Assembly (NCBI RefSeq): GCF_028453695.1
Contig: NC_135774.1
Coordinates: 8,246,001-8,310,000, forward strand
Source: Augochlora pura
Taxonomy: Eukaryota; Arthropoda; Insecta; Hymenoptera; Halictidae
Length of the DNA stretch: 64,000 bases
Direction: 5' to 3'
A model generated the notes under the pieces. That model made no database searches. It saw nothing but the letters and a program-made list of their open reading frames with translations, and was not told the origin of the DNA. Positions 1-12,155 of this stretch are shown piece after piece. Each line of letters begins with the position of its first letter. The stretch's first letter is position 1. The translations under genes and the position numbers were made by a program.

Positions 1-1195
1 ATTCGCAAATATAATGTTATTTTTTATAATGGATATTTCGTACATTAGTTTTGCAAATATAATGTATTTAATTTGTATTTGGGTAAAAAGCAAATAATAA
101 ATAGTTCTGTTTTTTGTTTAGTTTATCGTGGAATAAATATTAGTTGAATAAGTAACAACTGAAATTATATTTATAGATTTATTTAGATCCATATAAATAA
201 TAAGTAATTATTTTTGTGTTTTATTTAAACTTCCAAACAGCAAATAATTTTGCTGTAATATATTTGTTTTAATAACAAATAATCATTTAAATGACCGTTT
301 ACACGAGTCCTGTCCGACTCTGACCTCCACAATGAAATATTGGATAGCATAAATTTCAAAAATAGTTTGGTTGTAGGTGTCTGAACCACTCAAATCTAAT
401 GCGCAGATTTACTGTACAAAAATATCAAATATTTTCAAAATCACCGTGTCGTCGTTAATCATATCCGAAAAATTAGTTATGGCGTTTCAGACTTCTCCGA
501 ACATTAGCAGAAAAATCATTCTTCCGATTTGAAATTCTGCCAATTATGTTCGTAGCGACATTTTCGTGTCTAGGTTGACAGTCATATTTATATTAGTTGA
601 AAACTCTTACATAAATATTGTATAAATATCTCTATTTAGTTCACGTACTTTGTATAATATAAAATTTTCGACAAACATTATATTATTGTATAAAAATGTC
701 TATTAGTTGATCTATGAAGTGAACGAAGCAAATAAAAATTAGTGCTTATAAAAATTGTTGTTAGCAGTAAAAATCTTGTTTGTGAGTAGTAATGGTAATG
801 CTGACTGAACTATATGAAATAACATACGCTATACTTATCCTAACAGTTAGAATAATATTATCATACAGAGTTGTTCATAAAATAAATATACGAAGAAAAA
901 TTCAAAAGAGAATAATTTGTTAGAAGCAAACAGAAATGTATATTTATTTCATGATTACATTTACTCCAATTTCTAAACATTGATAACTAAATATTGATAC
1001 AAAAACCCAAATCATAAACTCGATTATTCCAAACACCAACAATCTCAAACAACGAAACGTAAGATTGATTGACATTGAGTAAGAATAAGCCCAAATATAA
1101 TAAATTTTTGCTATAAAATTTAATTCCTATCATAAATCTCTGACAATTAAATTTTATATTAAAAATTTGTTCTAATCAATTTCATCCCTATCAAG
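1..1195. other. AT-rich non-coding sequence upstream of the PKG zipper exon
   Basis: Very AT-rich sequence with no ORF of note and no recognisable repeat family. It is either intron between an earlier non-coding exon and the zipper exon, or 5' flank. A slightly less AT-rich patch lies around 290-600, but nothing in it could be assigned. Confidence 0.5.
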
Positions 1196-1455
1196 AAGCA
1201 TCGGTCAACGAAACGAACTATGTGATAACTTGAGCTACCTTCGCCTTGGACAGAAAGTCTAAAAATCCCCATCGAACCATCGCGAACCAATAAAATATCG
1301 CCCGAGAAGTGGTGGGGAGGAAATCTGTGCGCTCTAAAAATAAAATTATTGCTGTACGAGAAAGACTCGAAACGTGTATGGCACGTGGCCCGGTGAGAAC
1401 TGTCGCCAGAAGAAGTAGATCTTGATCGAAGTGCCGACCGGAAGTCCGAGGGACC
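1196..1455 (+). promoter_or_regulatory. Probable 5' leader and/or promoter-proximal region of the PKG zipper exon
   Basis: Base composition changes sharply from AT-rich to about half GC near 1196 and stays so up to the ATG at 1456. The ATG context is strong (GGGACCATGG). A possible acceptor (GTCGCCAG, about 1400) could begin the exon; otherwise the whole block may be transcribed leader. I cannot tell a transcription start from an acceptor here without cDNA. Confidence 0.35.
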
Positions 1456-1733
1456 ATGGATTCGATCCGGGACCTGAAGCGGCTGCTGTACGAGAGGACG
1501 GAGGCGTTGCGTCGCCGCGACGAAGTGATCGAGATATTAGAAAGAGCGATCGACGAACGGGATGCCACCATTCGCTACCTTCAAAACGAGATCGACAAGT
1601 TCCGGCAGATCGTCGACTTCAGCTTGGTCCCCGGCGTCATCGGGCCTGGCCAGAGGTCGAAGAGGCAAGCCATCTCCGCGGAACCGCTCACCAAAGACAC
1701 GAAAGTGATCGTCAAGTTTCAGAAGCCGCAAAG
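1456..1733 (+). CDS. for: cGMP-dependent protein kinase (foraging/PKG), N-terminal exon: leucine zipper and autoinhibitory segment
   Basis: First coding exon of a type I-like cGMP-dependent protein kinase, a cytosolic Ser/Thr kinase that acts as a zipper-mediated dimer. The exon encodes 92 residues plus two bases of codon 93. Seen directly: hydrophobic residues at exact seven-residue steps (I4, L11, L18, I25, I32, I39, I46, V53) in a charged helix, then a Gly/Pro linker and RQAISAEP at 70-77. This matches the family's autoinhibitory pseudosubstrate (RxQxISAEP) position. The start is chosen for its strong context (GGGACCATGG) and because the zipper begins right after it. The exon ends CAA AG before GTATTC at 1734. 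Joined to 7472 it restores an Arg codon and reads into RSRDLIKAAILDNDF, the conserved PKG junction. In insects this gene modulates foraging and feeding behaviour (family knowledge). The rest of the protein is outside the window. Confidence 0.93.
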
Positions 1734-3066
1734 GTATTCTCGTTTCAGGCATTATCTAGACCTCGAACACGCTGTAGAACCAAGTAATCTAATCTGAATC
1801 CTAATTTCTCGTTCAAATAGACCGTGGAACCCCGTTCGTCTGTAATGCTCAGCCATATTGGCGCGCTAAGATAACAGCTTCTGGTCGATGAATTTTCGTT
1901 GGCAACTTGCTGAGTGGTGCCGGTTGTTCATTTTTTGGCCATTTTATCGTTCAATTGAATTTATTCATCAGTATAATCGGTAAATTTGGTAATCCATTTG
2001 TTAAAACTTGTTTTCAATTTTCTTTCATATTCTCTCGTGGAGAATGTAAATTATGAATTGTTTAATTTATAAGAATTGGTGGATTTGTAGGAAAGAGATC
2101 TTCGTGTACAATTTTTATCTAATTTTCTATCAAAATCTACTATAATCTAAAATTTCTATTTAAATTTTTGTAAAAAATCTATTTAAATTTATAATAAATT
2201 GATTATAATTGATATAACCGCCATTTAAAATCAACTTAAATTTCTATTAAAGCTCTATTAAAACTCAAATTTATAATAAAAATGGACTATAAATAAATAT
2301 TTTATAATAATTTTATCCTTCAGTTTATAATATTTCCAAATTTCTGTTACAGATCTATTATAATAATTTCAAATGCCTGTTTAAAATTTCATAATTTGTC
2401 AAAGGTTATTCCATTTTAAAAGATATTGCCTCAATTTTGCTCTTCATTGTAGAATGTATTACGTGATTCGCAGAAAACCTAATAATGATCTACCTTGATT
2501 GCGTGAAGTAATCATTACGAATATCTCGAAAGTTATTGTGTAACGAATTATTCAATAAATGAATGACTCAATAAGAAAGTCTAGAATCTGCTTTCTTTGC
2601 CTATGGAGATAGTCGTTAATGATTCTGGGGCCATCCATCGAGATCGATGACTTCCACGAGAGGATTCACGGACCTATTATTAACAGAGAAATTTGATCGA
2701 TGTTTACGCAACCCGGAATCATGATTTCGCTAATACAAATTACGTTGCCGTGAAAGTACGTGACAAGGTATTGCACCGAGACTGTTTCCAATTCAAAACG
2801 CGGTGCTTCGTTAAACTCCACACGCTGTTTCTTAATCATCGTGACTTGTTGTTAAACAGATTGCGACCTACTGCAAATCTTTTCGCACTTTTGCATTTTA
2901 ACAATCTCAGAACGGATGTTAATAGTGCCTTGCTGAACTTTTTCGAACTAGGAATAAACTGTTTCATCGTTATTATCTTCACGACAATAAAAATTAAAAA
3001 ATACAGAACATGGAATTATGATGTAACATTTTGAAGATTTTTGAAAATATTGTAGTGAGTGTAAAA

Positions 3067-3167
3067 TTGAAAAAATTATATTATAATATAAATTTGAAAA
3101 TATTATATTATAATATAAATTTGAAAATATTATATTATAATATAAATTTGAAAATATTATATTATAG
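3067..3167. repeat. 27-bp AT-rich tandem repeat, about 3.8 copies
   Basis: Near-identical units of 27 bp (TTGAAAATATTATATTATAA and seven more bases) run head to tail. The two central units are identical, which implies recent expansion. Each unit contains the palindrome ATTATATTATAAT. Confidence 0.9.
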
Positions 3168-4583
3168 TGTTTGTTAACAATTATTGTATGTTCTCCAAAT
3201 TTTTTTAAAAATAGATCACTTTCTTTTTATTATTTCACGATAGTGAGACAATGATCTTTTATCTTGAAAAATAAAGGAAATGGGAATGAGACGTTGCAAA
3301 ACTATAAAAAGTTCAAAAGCTAAAAGTTAAAATAATGCAATTCGAATTTAATGTTCCAAAAACTCGAGACATAAATACACTTTGTTTTAATAATTTCTTG
3401 TTAGTAACTATCGCAAGTTATATATAATAAGCGAAATGTTAAATAAATGTCCAGTTCTGAATAGTAAAATTAATTAATAAATCTTAAAACAGAAAAAATA
3501 ATTCCCCATAAAATGAAAAACTGAATTAGAAAGAATTTTACTTCTTGAAACACTGATTGAGATAATGATTATTAAACAATATAAATTGGAGACTGTTAAC
3601 GAATATGTAACTTATAACTGCTAAACAATGTGTAATTAATAATTGTTACATAACTATACATAATAAAAGTTAAACTATATATAATATATACATATAACTG
3701 TTGCACAGTACGTAACCAATAATTGAATTAAATTATTTGCACGTATATTATTACTGAAAGTGTAATTTTCATTATTTAAATCTATTTTATTATTTCATGG
3801 AATGTGCTGAGAGAAGCTAATTATTGATAGTATATTAAAGGAGTTTGCTAACACAGGGTTAATCGACGTTTATCACACCATAATTGCATATTGCATACAG
3901 ATGCTCGTTCGAGGCTCAATGTACGGTAATGCAGAACATATAACAGGTGCACCACGGTAAACATAGTTCGGCGCTTTTGATCTTTCATTCCGCGAATAAA
4001 CGCAGCCATTTGCTTCGGATCATCGACTGCAACCATCGTTAAGTGTTAAAACGTGGTTTGTTAATGCGACATTTGCTTTGAAGTCTTTCGGAGTGCAGCC
4101 CATGAAACTGCCATTATTATTATTATCTTATTATCTATTTTGTCATTCCGTGTTTTCAAACTCGAATTAATTATTGTATATTCGTTAAATTGCATTGCAT
4201 TCTACGGTTTAAAGAACTTGCTCTAAAAGTTAGCCGATTTAAAATTTCTTGGTGCGGTTATATTCCCAGCATCTTTTTATTAAAATTCACTTTAAATAGA
4301 AGAATCCGATTTCTTAGAAAATGATTAGGTATTTAAAATTTCTGTATAAGACAACGACTTAATGAAATGTTGTTATTTTATTACTACCTATGTTAGTATT
4401 GTAACATGAACAACTCGCATGATAATGTTTAGTTGAAAATAATCATTATTGTATGTGTAAAGGAAATTGGCAATAAAAATTGACAATATTTCAATGTTGT
4501 CAATATTATATTAATAACATTTTCGTTTTACTAATATAACATTAGTATCAATTAATAATATAACATTATGTAACTGAAGATAT

Positions 4584-4826
4584 TTTAGAGGTCTCAATTT
4601 AAAATTGACGATATTTTAGTTTTGTTAATATAATAATGACAATATTTTAGTTTTATCAATATAACGTTGATAACATTCCAGTTTTGTCAATTTAATATTC
4701 ACAAAATTTTATTATTATCAACATACTACTGGGAATATTTTAGTATTATCAATGTGATGTTAACATTATTTTAGTGTTATCAGTATGACATTAACAATGT
4801 TTTAGTATTGACAATATGCAATAGGA
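4584..4826. repeat. Degenerate 31-bp tandem array (TTTTAGTTTTRTCAATAT type)
   Basis: About eight diverged units, each with ATTTTAGT followed by TCAATAT and a TTGACA or TTAACA tail. Aligning the best units by eye gives a period of 31 bp. Decayed units may extend left to about 4480. Confidence 0.75.
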
Positions 4827-4911
4827 ACAAATTTATCTACTGTCAATATTTCAAATATTTATGAGTTGATTAAATGATAACAATTATGCGAAGATGTACA
4901 TTTTTGTTTAA

Positions 4912-5107
4912 CACTACCGTTACCAATCTGTCGTACATACCTATTTTTAACAAATTATTATTATAATCATTATAGGAGTATTTGAAGAAATGTGATTAAA
5001 TTTGGAAAATAATTTAAACTTTCAAAGATGCCTGATGAATTCTTTGGTAATAATGTTATTGAATTAGAATTTAACAGTGTTTTTTGATCCTTTCGGTAAA
5101 AATAGTG
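4912..5107. mobile_element. Small TTAA-flanked inverted-repeat element (piggyBac-type MITE), 196 bp
   Basis: TTAA lies on both sides (4908-4911 and 5108-5111). The termini are inverted: left CACTACCGTTACCAA, right end reversed CACTATTTTTACCGAA. There is no coding capacity. TTAA target duplication is the hallmark of piggyBac-type transposition, so a non-autonomous derivative is likely. The second ATAGTGTTAA, at about 5208-5217, suggests partial duplication of the right end. Confidence 0.55.
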
Positions 5108-6572
5108 TTAAATACAATTTAGAAAAATGTTTTTTTTTCACCCGTTTTGTCAAGCTAGTGGAAAATTACAATTTAAAGAAATGTCTTTTGACCCCTTTGA
5201 TAAAAATAGTGTTAACTGCTGTTTCTTGCAGTCGACTTAAAAATACCCTATTTTGCATAAAGGTGCACAGTCTGGTGATTATATCAAGAGCCTTGCGATA
5301 TTGACAATGTTATTTAACATCGAGCGTAGCCTTAGTTAACTACGTTTACTAGGAACGAACAAATCAATGTTTCTGTTTTATGCAGCATAATTCAGAGCAT
5401 AATTCTTTGTTTTACCATCCGTTTTATCAATATCCCCAGACGTTCAACGACTATGTTGACATTTCGTACACGTTTCTCTGTAAAAAGTTATTTTCCTCGG
5501 CAGATCGTTTATTTAACAGGTAATCAAAGAGTTATATTACACTAGCTACATTATTTCTAAATTAGTATTGTAAATAAACGGAATTAATGTTGGCATTTTC
5601 TTTATAGATACGTATGTAAATACATTACTTGACAAATGCTCAAATTTATTTATGTAAATTCTTGCGCAATATTGTGTGCATTTTTCTGGAAAGTGAATAG
5701 AAAAGTATATTTTTGAAAAAATTGTTAAAAACGAAGCAAACATGATTCTGATAAGAAATTCATATTATTTGCAAAGAGACTTATCACGAAAAATGTTTAA
5801 CCTGCATCTGATGTGTGAATTAAATTCATTTGTAACGTTTTTGAACAGAAATTTTAAATAAAAGACCGGTTTTATGATGTTTGAATATTTGTTAATATTA
5901 ATTATTATTAATAGTAACTTTTAATAGTAATGCTAATAAATAATAGCAATAATAATAGTAATGTATATTCAATTTTTCGACCAAGACCAGAACTTTGTTT
6001 ATATCTGCTATCCTAATTATAGTTAATAACTATACTTTCGCTGACATTAATCAATTTAATACCATTCTTCAACGCGAAACCGAAAACCAAAATTTACTTT
6101 AGTTATTAATACTCGGACGATTGCACTCGGATCTTTCTGGACCCGGAAAACAATTGTTTTTATCTTAGTACTCTATTCTGACAAATAATTTAAATTTTCA
6201 CACGTTTCATTCAAATAATTTAGAAATACGACGACCAAAATCGACGAATAAAATTATGAATGATTCGAAGCATAATAATTAAAAACTATACGTTTGTTAT
6301 ACAGATCCGTCGTTTGAATGTTAAACTACAACTTTCTCACATTGTTCTGCATCTATTTAAGACTTTTCCATCTAATTAAGCAATCTTCTACGTGAATCAT
6401 GGATATTCCGGTAGAATCACCAAATCGAGAAAGTTACTGGCAATATCACAAGTCACGAAAATTTAAAATAAGTGACATTTTGTGTGAACGTGCAACTTTT
6501 ACTTTCCACTTTCCTTTCAGCGGTTTAACTATTCTTCCCTTTTGCGAAATTTCTTTTAGATTACACCTGAAG

Positions 6573-6830
6573 ACTTTTATGTTAAACTTTATGTTTAACA
6601 CATTACATTTCGTGTTAAACTTCATGTCAAATGTGTTGTACTTCATGTTAAACGTGATAAGTATGTTGAACATGAAAAACGTGGGGAACATCAATTTTAC
6701 AGTAATTTAGAACGTAATTCAACATGTTTAACATTATAAACTTCATGTTAGACGTGTCAAATTTTGTTTTAAATTTCACGTTAAATTTAATGTTCATGTT
6801 AAATTTCACGTTTACAAGCCAAGGGAACAT
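6573..6830. repeat. Irregular array of CATGTTAAAC-type motifs
   Basis: At least ten copies or near copies of TTCATGTTAAAC, CACGTTAAA or their reverse complements with spacing of about 20-25 bp. The overlapping ORFs on both strands here (Met, Leu, Asn and Phe-rich) are products of the repeat and not genes. Confidence 0.65.
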
Positions 6831-7471
6831 TGCAAGAAATAATTGGATTATTACCAGATTCCAGATTTTATGCATTTATGAAAAATATAAGATTATAAAA
6901 TTCAACAAATTATAAACATATAACCTCTTATCTGTTACTACAAACACACATCCGTCTTACTATATCAATTAAAATTTTTATTAATCGTAATAATTTATAC
7001 ACTTTATACAATAATTATTAGAAGCACTTCCTGAAAGCACTTCCTCATCCGTTCCGCTTTCATTGTTTGTAGACACAGATCATTAGTCAAAGTCGAGTCA
7101 TCATACTTGCCTAAATATATTTTAACGGCAGCTACAGGGCGCAATAAAAAAATACGTGTACGTATATGCAAATCAACGTCGATGTAAACCTCGAAAAAAT
7201 GACTTTGAAAAAAGCTACTTTTTGCATCTATGCATTTCTTGATATCTGTCCAATCCATGTAAGAAAATTTGTTGTGACGTCATTATTGAAGGAAATATTT
7301 ACGTACTACATAAATATACCTATTTATGTATAATAGGACGTTTCTAGGTGGACCACGCTGTATAATAAAACAATTGTGATCGCATAAATGTCCGTGGGAA
7401 AAGATATCACGGAATTTATCTGTTGAAGAAAATAACGTTCTAAAGAAAATATTTTTGTTTGCGTTTTACAG

Positions 7472-7638
7472 GTCTCGTGACTTGATCAAAGCTGCCATCT
7501 TGGACAATGACTTTATGAAGAATTTGGAGCTGACGCAGATCAGGGAAATTGTTGACTGCATGTATTCTGTTACGTTTTCTGCGGGTTCGACTATTATACG
7601 CGAAGGAGATGTCGGGTCCATTGTTTACGTCATGGAGG
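7472..7638 (+). CDS. for: cGMP-dependent protein kinase (foraging/PKG), exon encoding start of cyclic-nucleotide-binding domain A
   Basis: A 167-bp exon supplying the last base of the split Arg codon, 55 full codons and one base of the next. Seen: SRDLIKAAILDNDFMKNLEL, then TQIREIVDCMY and a stretch ending GSTIIREGDVGSIVYVME. This is the N-terminal helix and first beta strands of the high-affinity cGMP-binding site of PKG, including the EGDVGS turn. The acceptor is TTTTACAG at 7464-7471 and the donor is G/GTAAGT at 7639. The exon stops before the phosphate-binding cassette (GELAILYN in the family), so that cassette, site B and the kinase domain must come from later exons. None was found downstream in the window. 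It ends in phase 1. Confidence 0.95.
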
Positions 7639-8385
7639 GTAAGTTTTAGTATTAGATTTCTCCTCACTGCTTTTTTTTAACTTGGAAGTTTCACTTTCTA
7701 ACTTTCAAGATAGAAAATGATCCGTGTTCTTTTCAACAAATCATTCTTGCATTTTATAATATTGTAATATTATATTATATGATATTAATTAATGAGATAG
7801 AGAATATTAATAATTCTATCTTTTGTTCCTTTATTCGTTGTTCAGTTACTAACAATTATTCACATGTTTTATATAGCGACATTTTATTCTCTTAAAACTT
7901 AAAAGCAATTAGAACTGGATGATGTTAACAAAATCTTAACAAATGCGACTTAAAAATTGTGAACAGCACACGTTGATAAAATATTGATTTAATTTATTTT
8001 AGTTATAATTTAAATATAATTGATTACGAATATGCATCGAAGTGTTTTAATCTTTATAATCACTGCATATAAAATAGATCAGAATTATGAATGCAGTTGA
8101 TCAAAGTTGAAAATGAAAAGTAAAAATGATATTAATGGAGCATAGATATCAATATAAATTAAATTTATATTATTATTTATTTATATTACATATATATATG
8201 ATATATTGAAAGAAATATTATCGGACCAAAGTTATGGTGTTCAATAGCAATTTTCTATTATAATAACAAATAGGGAATTCTTATAAATTTTGATGTGCAG
8301 ACTTTTTATTTTAAAAATTTATTTTGCTTTAATTGTGAATGTTCTGTGACAGATCTCGCGCAATGTAATAAATATATATCTAATA

Positions 8386-9329
8386 TTAGGTTGGTGCATA
8401 TGAAATGTCGGATGTTTACGTAAATATATAAAACTGTATATCTTTTTTCAAAAGCTGTTGATTTAATCAACATATGCCCCGTTTGCTTTGCTACACCCTT
8501 TTCAACAAGATATCAATACAGAAATGCATGTCTTAAACAAATTCTGATCTTTCGAATTAATAAACTCTGATATGGAATATTTCAGAGTGTCTTCATTTAT
8601 ATACTATTTAGCCCGTAAAAGCTCGGGCAGATTTTGAGTAGTTTTAGGACAGTGTTGCCATTACACGTTGTTCGGCTGAAGAAAGTGACAGCGACCTGTC
8701 ATAAATAATGTCGGGATTAAGAGAAATAGAATGAACCCTAGCATGAAAAACGTAAACACTTGAGTTTTTATTCTCTGACGTCAGCTCTCCGATAAGACGT
8801 TGCCAGTAGGTTAGCCCTCGGCGCGTGGCTGTTCCATTACCCACCGCGCGAAGCATGTTAAACAGCTCTGAATTGTATGATTCCAAATTGAGACTAGTTA
8901 CAACCATAATCACGCGCTCGCATTTTACCGCATTTTCGTAACTTCCCCACTACCTCTCGGACGTTAGAGACTATTAACCCTTTGCGCTCGAGGCCACTGC
9001 CACTGGAAATCTGAAATAAATCTTCTATATTTTATAAAATTTTATATTTCACTTCATTTAATTTCGCAATTGTTTTGTACGACGTATGCGTAGTTTTTAT
9101 GGGCTAAACAGTATGTAAATGGAGACAGTCTGAAAAAATCCATACTATAGTTTATTGATCCGAAAAATCAGAATTTCTTGAAGACAGACATCTATGAATT
9201 AAACTCGCGTTGAGAAAAGTGAACTGAAACAAATGGGGCACATTTTGATTAAATCAATAGCTTTTGAAAAAAGATATGCAGTTTTATATACTCGCTTAAA
9301 AATCCGACATTTCATAGGCACCAACCTAA
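8386..9329. mobile_element. Mariner-like foldback element, 944 bp, with about 250-bp inverted arms
   Basis: TA dinucleotides flank both ends (8384-8385, 9330-9331). The termini begin TTAGGTTGGTGC on the left and the same on the reversed right end. The left arm (8386 to about 8635) aligns over its whole length, with scattered mismatches, to the reverse complement of about 9085-9329, sharing blocks such as ATGAAATGTCGGAT, TCTTTTTTCAAAAGCT and ACTGTTTAGCCC. TTAGGTTGGTGC is typical of mariner termini. No transposase is visible; the centre is unrelated GC-richer sequence, so the element is non-autonomous. A minus-strand ORF at 8644-8913 in the centre has no recognised domain. Confidence 0.8.
8978..9068. 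mobile_element. Fragment of a CCCTTTGCRCTC-terminated TTAA element nested in the foldback
   Basis: TTAA at 8974-8977 is followed by CCCTTTGCGCTCGAGG, the same terminus as the complete element at 57849-58086. No matching right terminus is visible before the foldback arm resumes, so this is a one-ended remnant. The right boundary is approximate. Confidence 0.5.
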
Positions 9330-9973
9330 TAAAATACAAAGAAATTACAATAGATATTAACATACAATATGAGAAAATGGAGGTATGCAATTTGTAATGA
9401 AGATAATTTCGTACGATTTATGTTACATTAAGCTTATCACTGTAAGTTCGTTAACCTTAAAATGTAAATAAATAAGGAGTTTCTAAACTAGCTGATAAAA
9501 AGATAACAATGCCGCTATAAATACGAAGCACAATTTTCATTACAAGGTGACATACAAATGTACTTAACCAGGAAGGAATAATGTCATCGTTCTGTTAGAG
9601 AAAAACAATTTCCTCGGAACGATTATGATTACTCATTCCGTGGTCGGCATAAGTGCTGCTATCTATTGTTTATTTATGAAGAAATCTACTATATTGAGTT
9701 ATCGACCGAAAAATCCTATGATAAAGATGTGATTGCATTGTGGAACTAACTTTCAAAGAAAAGAGTACTTTTACATTGATTAATTTTTTAAGGCACTTAT
9801 TTGCCAGACTATTTAGTTTGAAAATCATGTGCTATTATTTTTAACAGTCGGTTTTTAACTAATGCGGTAGCCATTCGTTGTACTCATTTACTTATGCAGG
9901 TTAACTAATAAAAAAAAATAAAATTACATTCGATTCTGTGATACGTAAAGCATTACTTACATCATTGTTAATA

Positions 9974-10212
9974 TAGGGTAGTGGAACCAATTACTGTTCG
10001 GTGACCATTTACTGTGTCTTTGGCTTGTTTTTAAGCATAGTGAAGGTTATATTTATCGAATGAGACATATTACATTTTCTCATTCTTTATTTCGTTTATT
10101 TTGGAATAAAAATATTTAATATGCCTTATTCGATAAATATAAAGTTAGTGCCCGGAAATGAACCAAAAACACAACAAGTGGTCACCCCACAGTAATCGGC
10201 TCCACTACCCTA
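9974..10212. mobile_element. Foldback MITE with TAGGGTAGTGGA termini, about 239 bp
   Basis: TA repeats flank the element. The left end TAGGGTAGTGGAACC and the reversed right end TAGGGTAGTGGAGCC match at all but one position. The inverted similarity continues inward through GTGACCA and TATATTTATCGAAT, so nearly the entire element can fold on itself. TA duplication suggests a Tc1/mariner-type mobiliser (inference). Confidence 0.8.
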
Positions 10213-10379
10213 TATCTTAAAATATATCTTAAAATTTATAATACCTGATCAGAAAAAATTCTGCTAGTCTAATAAGATACAGTTATAAAAATAATACGAA
10301 AACTAAATACCTATTCTATTATACTTATCGATGTTAGTCAGTGCTAAGAGGGTTAACTGTTTAGCAACCTAATGACGAG

Positions 10380-10840
10380 TATATGCGACGAAATCAGTTG
10401 TCGAGGGTTTCGCGCAGTTGGCCTACGTAAGCAAAGTGCCGTTTAAACAAGTACAAAGGGGAGATTAATTCTCATACGGATCACGCGAATCCGGGAACTG
10501 CATTTCGCGGAAGATTTTCGACTCGCGCGGCGTGGAAGGGCGTGTAACAACGGCGCGGCGGAACATTCGCACGAAACAATGGCCGACCTTCGTGGACGGA
10601 CGGTGAACAGGGTACAATTAGGCGCGGCGACCGAGATTAAAACCCATTGCAATTCTGCCACTCAGAGCTCCTTTGGTCGAGACGATTTTCCGCCCATGCG
10701 CTCAATGTATCCATTAAAGTCTGACTAACTGCACCATTTATAACTGGAACGCATAGAAAAGTGTGCGGTCACGTGCGGCCACGTGCGGTTACATCTGAAC
10801 AACTAGGTTGACCGACGGACGGCCGCTTTGAAAATGGTGC
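10380..10840. promoter_or_regulatory. GC-raised island without a convincing ORF
   Basis: A sharply bounded block rich in CG dinucleotides in AT-rich intron. It includes GCGCGGCGTGG-type tracts and three closely spaced CACGTGCGG-like motifs at about 10768-10795. No long ORF or splice-bounded exon is evident. It could be an enhancer or an unrecognised non-coding exon. Confidence 0.25.
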
Positions 10841-11621
10841 AGCTTAACTGCTACGAATTGATATCAAATTTGAGAAACGTTCAGTCTTTCGATTGGATCA
10901 ATTTGTACATTAGTGATTGGACTGCGGGCGATTATGCATAATGGATATGTAAATTGCAAATGGCATTTATGCGCGGAAAATGTGCAAAGTAATTGTACGA
11001 TATTAAGTATATACTATGTTAAATATTAAGTACCAAGAAAGATTTTGTAATTGTTCGAATATATTAAATTTCCCATTATGGTATATTATATGCATTTTAA
11101 TTTCTAATTTTGATGGCGATAGAGGATGATTGTTGGTTTAATTTATATACCGAAGATGACTGTTTTATATTATATGATGTCATCAGCGCACATTTTATTG
11201 TTATTAATTCACCGTGATTTTCGATCACACCTAACAGTTTTATTGCATGTTTGACTATATGATTATAATTATATTCATCAATAATGAAATTGGGATCCTC
11301 TTAGATCCAGCTTTTCATTAATGAAATCTCACATTTCTGAACTTCTGGCATAAAAAAATGTTTTATTACCACTTCAATAATTTTAAAATGTGGTTTGCTA
11401 TGGCATATATTCGGAATTATACATACTGATACACAATAAATGCGTTCTTTCAATAAGTTTAATTCGAAAGTTTATATCACTGATATACAGTTTGGCAAAT
11501 AATTGCATGGTTCAATTCAAACGTAACAGTCATTGTATTGTAGGGCAAGATTCATTTGATAAGCACGCGCAATTTTGTTTAGCACGTGAGAACGTGACAA
11601 TGAGTCTAATGTCACAGGGTA

Positions 11622-11639
11622 ATCGATCAGCTGATCGAT
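11622..11639. promoter_or_regulatory. Perfect 18-bp palindrome with E-box and TATCGAT-like half sites
   Basis: ATCGATCAGCTGATCGAT is fully self-complementary. Its centre is the E-box CAGCTG and its outer parts resemble ATCGAT boundary or DREF-like sites. Function is unproven. Confidence 0.35.
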
Positions 11640-11794
11640 AAGATCGTACACAATGGATGAAACAATTATATAGATCACTATTGTGCGACGTAAAACAATG
11701 CAGAATGATAATCGAGTCGACAAACTGACGTTGATGAGTGTCTAAGATAAACTAGGCAAGTGTTGCAATGATCGAGATAAGCAAGGTTAGACAA

Positions 11795-12155
11795 AATTTT
11801 ATTCGGATGACGGATGAAAGATAAATGCTAACGAATAAAATTGTATTACATATTAACGAATAAATATTCGGTCGAAAATTTATTCGACTACGATTTTATT
11901 CGACACTATCGATTCATTCGAATAAAATTCTATACAAATAAGATTTGATTTATCCAGAAATTCATACAGAAAGTAATTTTATGTAGGATAATATATTTCA
12001 TATAGAAATAATTTAAATCAATTGATTTAAATAAATTGATAGAATATAAAATGTTCTTCCATAGTGTATAGATTTATTTTTTCTTATCTATTTACTTTTT
12101 CGATTTATGTGAAAACAAATTTTTCAAATACATTATTCGAATAAAATATTCGATT
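11795..12155. repeat. Cluster of TTCGAATAAAAT motifs
   Basis: At least eight copies or inversions of TTCGAATAAAAT / ATTTTATTCG at irregular spacing, several forming local palindromes (for example AATATTCG near TTCGAATAAAAT). It looks like a decayed minisatellite. Confidence 0.5.

Larger units (their letters stand above)
1734..7471 (+). other. PKG intron between zipper exon and first cGMP-binding exon
   Basis: Intron of about 5.7 kb bounded by donor AAG/GTATTC at 1734 and acceptor TGCGTTTTACAG/G at 7460-7471, with a pyrimidine-rich tract just upstream. It contains a GC-raised island at about 2580-2960, a 27-bp tandem array, a degenerate 31-bp array, one TTAA-flanked element and a CATGTTAAAC-rich array, listed separately. 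The 113-codon ORF at 2693-3034 matches no known protein and I do not call it a gene. Confidence 0.85.

Noticed and set aside
2693..3034. 113-codon ORF in the first PKG intron
   Set aside because: Starts with a non-ATG codon, runs from a GC-raised patch into AT-rich sequence and shows no domain.
6399..6915. Overlapping ORFs on both strands rich in Met, Phe, Leu and Asn
   Set aside because: They are produced by the CATGTTAAAC repeat array.
8644..8913. 89-codon minus-strand ORF in the mariner foldback
   Set aside because: Lacks mariner transposase motifs and lies in unrelated inserted sequence.
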